Of a stretch of 34,919 bases of DNA, positions 30,614 to 34,919 are shown piece after piece (the first letter of the stretch is position 1; every line of letters begins with the position of its first letter). Both the position numbers and the translations under genes were made by a program. A model generated the notes under the pieces. That model ran no database searches, was not told where the DNA came from, and was given only the letters and a program-made list of their open reading frames with translations. The stretch is from JBQTKD01 sp052389435 (GTDB taxonomy: Bacteria > Actinomycetota > Actinomycetes > Sporichthyales > Sporichthyaceae), in the NCBI GenBank assembly GCA_052389435.1, contig JBQTIB010000077.1, positions 1-34,919 of the forward strand, given 5' to 3'.

Positions 30614-31800
30614 TTCTTCTCCGATCCAGCCTTGGCGGGCGCCTTGGTGCCCAGCTGCGAGCTCTTGGGCTTGGCCGCTGCGGCCGGCTTCGCGGCCGCG
30701 GTGGCACCGGGCTTGCCGGAACCCCCGGCCTTGACCTCGGCCCTCTTGGCACGTGCCCTTGGATCGAACATGTCGATCATCGCGCCACCCGCACCGCGCG
30801 GACCGGCGAGAACACCGATGGCCAGACCGATGCCGCCGAGCAGGTACACGTTGATGTTCAGGTCGAGCAGGATCTGCGGAAGCAGCTGGAAGAAGACCGC
30901 CACGCCGACCACGGCCACGAGGGATTCGAAGCCCGCGAGGATCGGAACCGACAGGTAGAACAGCGAGTTGAACGAGATGTACTGCAGGATGCCCGGCGGG
31001 TTGCGGTACAGCGGAGCCGAGAGGGCACCGGCCAGACCGGCGAAGGCGCCGGCGATGGCGAACGCGGTGACCTTGTACATCCAGGGCGAGACGCCGACCG
31101 CGGCAGCCGCGGCCTTGTCGACGCCGACCATGATGAGCGAGCGACCGAACCGCGAGTGGCGGAAGCGGTGCAGGAAGAACATCGAGACCAGCAGCGCACC
31201 GAGGATGTAGTAGTAGAACCTCGTGTCGTTCTCCATGCTCGCGCCGAAGAACTCCGGGCGCGGCGTGGACGGGGCGCTCAGACCACCGGTGAACCTCTCC
31301 TTGGTGAACAGCGAGTTCTCCAGGAGGAACTGCAGCGAGAGCGTCAGGACGATGACGTAGACGCCGGCCAGACGCATGGATACCAGCGCCACCAGGATCG
31401 AAACCGCGACGACGAAGCCGATGCCGACGAGCGCCGCGAGCGGGAACGGGAAACCCGGTCCAGCTTCGCCCGGCTTGTCACCTCGAGCGCAGTAGCCCGT
31501 GAGGTAGACCGCCGAACCGGTCAGACCGGCCTGGGCGAGCGAGATCTCCCGACCCCAGCCGACGACGACCAGCAGACCGAGACACGCGATGGCCAGCACG
31601 AGGCCGGTCATGACGTTGAAGACCCAGTACTCGTTGCCGACGACCGGGTACAGCGCGGCCGCGGCGACGATGAAGATGATGAAGGGGTGCACGCCCAGGG
31701 CGCCGGCGATGCCGCCGACCCGGGGCGGGATGTTCAGAGTAGGCACCGGCCCGTGGCCGTGGCCACCCGCCGATTCCTTCTTCTTCGTATCTGTTGCCAT
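30610..31800 (-). CDS. livM: Branched-chain amino-acid-type ABC permease LivM
   Basis: The product has 396 residues. It has about nine to ten membrane helices and the LivM-typical GWGREISLAQAGLTGSAVYLTGY and RLAGVYVIVLTLSLQFLLENSLFT segments, plus the coupling-helix region RFGRSLIMVGVDKAAAAAVGVSPWMYKVTAFAIAGAFAGLAGALSAPL. The C-terminal 55 residues are a Lys/Ala-rich tail (AAAKPAAAAKPKSSQLGTKAPAKAGSEKK) not seen in standard LivM. ATG 31800 (MATDTKKKES) is chosen; AGGA lies 14 bp upstream, which is long. It works with LivH as the membrane channel. Confidence 0.9.
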   Translation of the reverse strand: MATDTKKKESAGGHGHGPVPTLNIPPRVGGIAGALGVHPFIIFIVAAAALYPVVGNEYWVFNVMTGLVLAIACLGLLVVVGWGREISLAQAGLTGSAVYLTGYCARGDKPGEAGPGFPFPLAALVGIGFVVAVSILVALVSMRLAGVYVIVLTLSLQFLLENSLFTKERFTGGLSAPSTPRPEFFGASMENDTRFYYYILGALLVSMFFLHRFRHSRFGRSLIMVGVDKAAAAAVGVSPWMYKVTAFAIAGAFAGLAGALSAPLYRNPPGILQYISFNSLFYLSVPILAGFESLVAVVGVAVFFQLLPQILLDLNINVYLLGGIGLAIGVLAGPRGAGGAMIDMFDPRARAKRAEVKAGGSGKPGATAAAKPAAAAKPKSSQLGTKAPAKAGSEKK

Positions 31801-31859
31801 GAGTGAAATCCATTCCTGCGTGGCTGGAGCCAGGCGCAATCGTCAAGTGCAGCGAGGCC

Positions 31860-32843
31860 CTAGTGGGCGAGGACGGACGATCCCTTTTTCCCGAAGCGGT
31901 CGATCAGAAGAACCACGGAGAAGAGGATCGAGACGACGATGATCTCGCGGTACCCGACGTCGACGGTGCCGAAGACGTCGGACTTGAGCATGGAGTCGAG
32001 AACGGCAAGCACGACCGCGCCCGCCAGCGCCAGCGGGATGCTGCCGAAGGCGCCGAGCACGCAGACGATCAGCGCGCGCAGGAAGACGAACAGGATGGCG
32101 TTGGTGTCGGTGCCGATGTAGTTGCCGAGCAGGATGCCGCCGAGCGCCGAGATGGCGCCGGAGATCGCGTAGATCGAGGTGCCGACCTTGCCGATCGGCA
32201 CACCGACGAGCTTGGAAGCCTCGACGTTGTCGGCGATGGCCCGGGTGAAGACGCCGAAGCGGGTGGCCTGCAGCAGGATCGTGAAGCCGACGACGACGAC
32301 GCCGAGGATGACCAGGGTCATCACCTGATGCACCGTCACGGTCTGGATGTCGATCTGGAAGCTGCCGTCGCCGAACGGGCTCTCGACCGGCTCGCCGGAC
32401 GCCCGGTTGTACTTGAAGATGACGCCGATCATGATCAGCATCATCGCGAGCGAGAAGTTGGTGAGCGTGACGCGCGGGTAGGTCGACAGCTTCGTGCTCG
32501 TGGCGAGGAAGCCGTACAGCGCGGCGACTGCCGCACCCGCGATCATGAGGCCGATCAGAGTCGGCCACACCGGGAGCTCGGGCCGATTCGTGGACTGGCC
32601 GGTGACCTCCGTGAGGAGGGCCTCGCCTTCGCCGGAACCGGCGTTCTTCGACGTGAGGTACCAGAACAGGAGCGTTCCGGAGAGCACGATGCCGCCGTGT
32701 ACGAAGGCCACCGTGCGGCTGATCCGATAGCTGAGAACGAGGGCCACGGCGATGAGGCCGTAGAGGCCCGCCGTCGTGATCCCGTTGATCAGCGCGGGAA
32801 TGAAAATGGTGTTGTTGAACGTTAGAGCTGTCAGCGAATCCAT
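31860..32843 (-). CDS. livH: Branched-chain amino-acid-type ABC permease LivH
   Basis: The product has 327 residues with about eight membrane helices. It begins with the LivH-type IPALINGITTAGLYGLIAVALVLSYRISRTVAFVHGGI and contains the coupling region TRFGVFTRAIADNVEASKLVGVPIGKVGTSIYAISGAISALGGILLG. Its C-terminus ends with FSVVLLIDRFGKKGSSVLAH. It is the first gene of the operon; GGGAAGG upstream could be the ribosome site. No periplasmic-binding-protein gene (LivK) is found in the window, so one may be elsewhere. Confidence 0.9.
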   Translation of the reverse strand: MDSLTALTFNNTIFIPALINGITTAGLYGLIAVALVLSYRISRTVAFVHGGIVLSGTLLFWYLTSKNAGSGEGEALLTEVTGQSTNRPELPVWPTLIGLMIAGAAVAALYGFLATSTKLSTYPRVTLTNFSLAMMLIMIGVIFKYNRASGEPVESPFGDGSFQIDIQTVTVHQVMTLVILGVVVVGFTILLQATRFGVFTRAIADNVEASKLVGVPIGKVGTSIYAISGAISALGGILLGNYIGTDTNAILFVFLRALIVCVLGAFGSIPLALAGAVVLAVLDSMLKSDVFGTVDVGYREIIVVSILFSVVLLIDRFGKKGSSVLAH

Positions 32844-33287
32844 GGTGCGCCGCCGCTGCCTTCCCTGCCGCCGAAGAGGACGGCCGTCTCAGAGTCCTTG
32901 CGGGCACGCGGGCGCGCAGGACCGAACGGTCTGGTGGTGGCCTACACCCGAAACCAACGACATCGGGACGAGTCGGTTACGGGAGGATCTGGTGCAGTCT
33001 AGACCGGGCCCAAGGGCCCGACCATGGCCGCGAGACCGGCAATCGGGCATCCGGGACGTGGCATACCCAACACTGCCCACCCCGCCACCTTTCGGCGGTA
33101 ACTCAGTTCACAGATCGCCAGTGACATGGGCCATGGTCCCGGCACTTGCGCTGTGGTCGACCGCAAAATTGCCGATCTGATCTAGGAATACGGGCAATCT
33201 GAGTGACGATCAGACCTTGAGCCCGGAAAGTTCCCCGCGATCGCCGGAACGTGACGTACATCGGAGATCCACGGCGTGCCCCGCGTA
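32844..33287. other. Control region upstream of livH
   Basis: No gene is supported here. Interleaved inverted repeats occur at 33168-33214: ATTGCC (33168-33173) with GGCAAT (33193-33198), and TCTGATC (33176-33182) with GATCAGA (33208-33214). They lie 325-370 bp upstream of livH and 75-120 bp beyond the end of the kinase gene. They could regulate liv expression; no convincing -35/-10 pair was recognised. Confidence 0.35.
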
Positions 33288-34007
33288 TCAGGGGGTTGCG
33301 GGACGTCCGATCGGCACGGCGACGTGCAGCCGAAGCCCGCCCAGCCGGGGCGCTTCGGCGATGACCAGGCGGCCTCCGACGCGAGCGATGTCCGTGTCGA
33401 GGCTGGACAGGCCGAAGGACCGGATCTGGGCCGCGCTGCTGCGCACGTGCGCGGGATCCCCGGCTCCGTCGTCGTCGATCTGCACCGTCCACCAGCGGCG
33501 GCCCCGGTGCAGTGCCAACTGGACGCGCGAAGCGGCGGCGTGCTTGCCGACGTTGGCCAGACCCTCCTGCACCGCACGACGCAGCACGCGGGCGGGCCGG
33601 TCCTCGATGCTGGTTCCCGAGCCGCCGACGTTGAGCGCGGTCGCGATCCCGTGCCGGCCGGCGAACTCCTGCGCCATCGTCTCCACGTCGGCTGCGAGGG
33701 CCTCGGCGGGCGCAAGGGTGGGCGCCTGCTCCCCCGAGGCTCCGAAGGGAGCCGGGGCGAGCACGCCGATCAGCGCCGAGCGCAGCTGGGCCGAGCCCGC
33801 ACGGAGGCGCAGGTCGATGCGCTCCACGAGCTCGCGCACGTCCGGGGGAAGCTCGGTGCGGCATCGCAGCTCGTGCAGGTCCAGCTCGGCGGCGAAGAGC
33901 TCCTGGCTCAGCCCGTCGTGGAGAACGGAGGCCAGCTCGTGGAGCTCGGCCGACGCTCCGGGGCCGCGCACGGCGGCGTTCCGAGGCGGTTCGGCGGTGC
34001 GTCCCAT
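33288..34007 (-). CDS. Soluble NarL-type histidine kinase (HisKA_3/HATPase)
   Basis: The product has 239 residues. A dimerisation helix carries the phosphorylated His30 (VLHDGLSQELFAAEL). A HATPase domain follows, with N box RAVQEGLANVGKHA (Asn152), D box DDDGAG (178-183) and the GLSSL segment. There are no membrane helices or sensor domain, so it acts in the cytoplasm on an unknown signal or as a subordinate kinase. Pairing with the orphan NarL-type regulator at 20904 is possible but unproven. Start ATG 34007 has GGACAG upstream. Confidence 0.85.
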   Translation of the reverse strand: MGRTAEPPRNAAVRGPGASAELHELASVLHDGLSQELFAAELDLHELRCRTELPPDVRELVERIDLRLRAGSAQLRSALIGVLAPAPFGASGEQAPTLAPAEALAADVETMAQEFAGRHGIATALNVGGSGTSIEDRPARVLRRAVQEGLANVGKHAAASRVQLALHRGRRWWTVQIDDDGAGDPAHVRSSAAQIRSFGLSSLDTDIARVGGRLVIAEAPRLGGLRLHVAVPIGRPATP

Positions 34008-34107
34008 GTGCTGTCCGCTCTGACGGAGGTGTGCCGGCAGAGGGCTATTCGACGCTCGAGACCATCCGGATGGGTGGGGGCCACCGATTGGGGGGTCAAG
34101 GCGCGAA

Positions 34108-34919
34108 CTAGCCCGGGCCGGGGCGCCCCAGACCCTCGCGAACGCGGTGGATGGTCGTGGCCAGTTGCAGGTGGAAGGCCGATCGGGGGTCGCGAATCGG
34201 CATGCCGAGGATCTCCTCGATGCGCTTGACCCGGTATTTCAGCGTCGAGGTGTGCACGCACAGGGCGTCGGCGGTGTCCGCGAGCGTCGCCTCGTCCAGC
34301 AGGGTGCCGAGGGTGCGGACCAGTTCGGCGTTGTGCTCCCGGTCGTAGTCCAGCAGCGGGCCGATCCACTTCCGGACGAACCCCTCCATGCGCTGGTGGT
34401 CGTCGCTGTGGACGAGCAGTCCGTACACGCCCAGATCGTCGTAGGCGGCGACGGCCCCGGTGCGCCCGGTGTCGGCCAGCACGCCCAGCGCCCGCATCGC
34501 GTGCCGGGCCTCCGCGGCGAAGGAGCCCGCGTCGGCGCAGGCGTCGCCGATGCCCCCGGACACCGAGAGCCCCCGGCCAGCGGCCGCAGCCACGACCTGC
34601 CCGGCGAATCGAGCCGGGTCGGGCTCTGGTTCGCGTCCCACCGGCAACGGAAGGAAGGCCAGCACCTGGCCGTCCTTGAAGCCCAGCAGCGGCTCGGTTC
34701 CGGTGGGCGCCGCGGCGCGCGCCTCGGCGGCGACCAGTTCGACGAGCAGTTCCTGCGGATCGACGCCCTCCGGCAGCGGCTGGCGGGCCGGCGCGTCGAT
34801 GGCGAAGGCGAAGCTGCGGTGCGGCCGGCCGAGGTCGTGCCCGAGTGCGACCGCGCGCGCGGGGAGCCGGTCGTCGACCCGGCCGGCGAGCAGGTCGTCG
34901 AAGAGCTCGACGCGCCGGT
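34108..34919 (-). CDS. PucR/CdaR-family transcriptional regulator (5' end outside window)
   Basis: The open frame continues past the right edge, so only the C-terminal 270 residues are seen. A GGDEF-like region (VELFDDLLAGRVDDRLPARAVALGHDL; SVSGGIGDACADAGSFAAEARHAMRAL) precedes the PucR-type HTH (LVRTLGTLLDEATLADTADALCVHTSTLKYRVKRIEEILG). PucR-family regulators respond to nitrogenous compounds and often control amino-acid or purine use. It is close to the liv operon, separated by the kinase gene. A short internal GTG at 34665 is not the start. The gene before it is unknown. Confidence 0.85.
   Translation of the reverse strand, partial: RRVELFDDLLAGRVDDRLPARAVALGHDLGRPHRSFAFAIDAPARQPLPEGVDPQELLVELVAAEARAAAPTGTEPLLGFKDGQVLAFLPLPVGREPEPDPARFAGQVVAAAAGRGLSVSGGIGDACADAGSFAAEARHAMRALGVLADTGRTGAVAAYDDLGVYGLLVHSDDHQRMEGFVRKWIGPLLDYDREHNAELVRTLGTLLDEATLADTADALCVHTSTLKYRVKRIEEILGMPIRDPRSAFHLQLATTIHRVREGLGRPGPG

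Noticed and set aside
34108..34665. Complete short gene starting at GTG 34665
   Set aside because: The same frame stays open and continues as PucR-like sequence to the window edge, so 34665 is an internal codon.

Overview
The window is high-GC DNA of an actinomycete type: GC-rich third codon positions, many GTG starts, leaderless promoters, and families such as oligoribonuclease Orn, DUF3352 and PucR regulators. A soil lineage such as Sporichthyaceae or Frankiales would fit, but the genus is inference.

Layout. 1-9592 is chromosomal: tRNA-Arg(UCU), a MerR regulator divergent from a SulP anion transporter with an obvious MerR operator between them, a secreted RTX-repeat/Ig-like protein, a GAF-LuxR regulator, a small membrane protein followed by oligoribonuclease, tRNA-His, a Dabb-domain protein, a MazEF-type toxin-antitoxin pair and a membrane-anchored hypothetical protein. 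At 9593 lies tRNA-Lys(CUU). Its 3' part is repeated exactly (51 bp) at 17459, and the two copies bound a 7.8 kb integrative element. The element carries a tyrosine integrase, a MobF relaxase-helicase, a remnant of a second relaxase on the other strand, and two cargo genes: a secreted trypsin-like protease with a propeptide, and a lipoprotein that is essentially that propeptide alone. It has no visible conjugation pore or DNA-pump gene, so it looks mobilizable rather than self-transmissible.

17510-21614 is again chromosomal: a PhoX/DUF839 protein, a DUF3352 membrane protein, a PaaI-type thioesterase and an orphan NarL-type response regulator. 21750-28684 is a tight six-gene minus-strand operon: ABC ATPase, a GldF-GldG-like permease fusion, a DUF4340 lipoprotein, a SurA/PpiC-like lipoprotein, a CopD-like membrane protein and a CopC/YtkA-like protein whose predicted mature N-terminus is histidine. 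It ends in a strong terminator. This resembles a GldAFG-type exporter coupled to possible copper-site proteins, a combination I do not recognise as characterised.

28843-32843 is a livHMGF branched-chain amino-acid-type ABC operon without a binding protein, with oppositely charged tails on LivM and LivG and a degenerate ABC signature in LivG. 33288-34919 holds a soluble histidine kinase and the 3' part of a PucR-family regulator that runs off the window.

The two best candidates for undescribed biology are the element-borne protease/free-propeptide lipoprotein pair and the Gld-like/CopCD-like operon. All functional statements rest on reading motifs by eye; no search was run.
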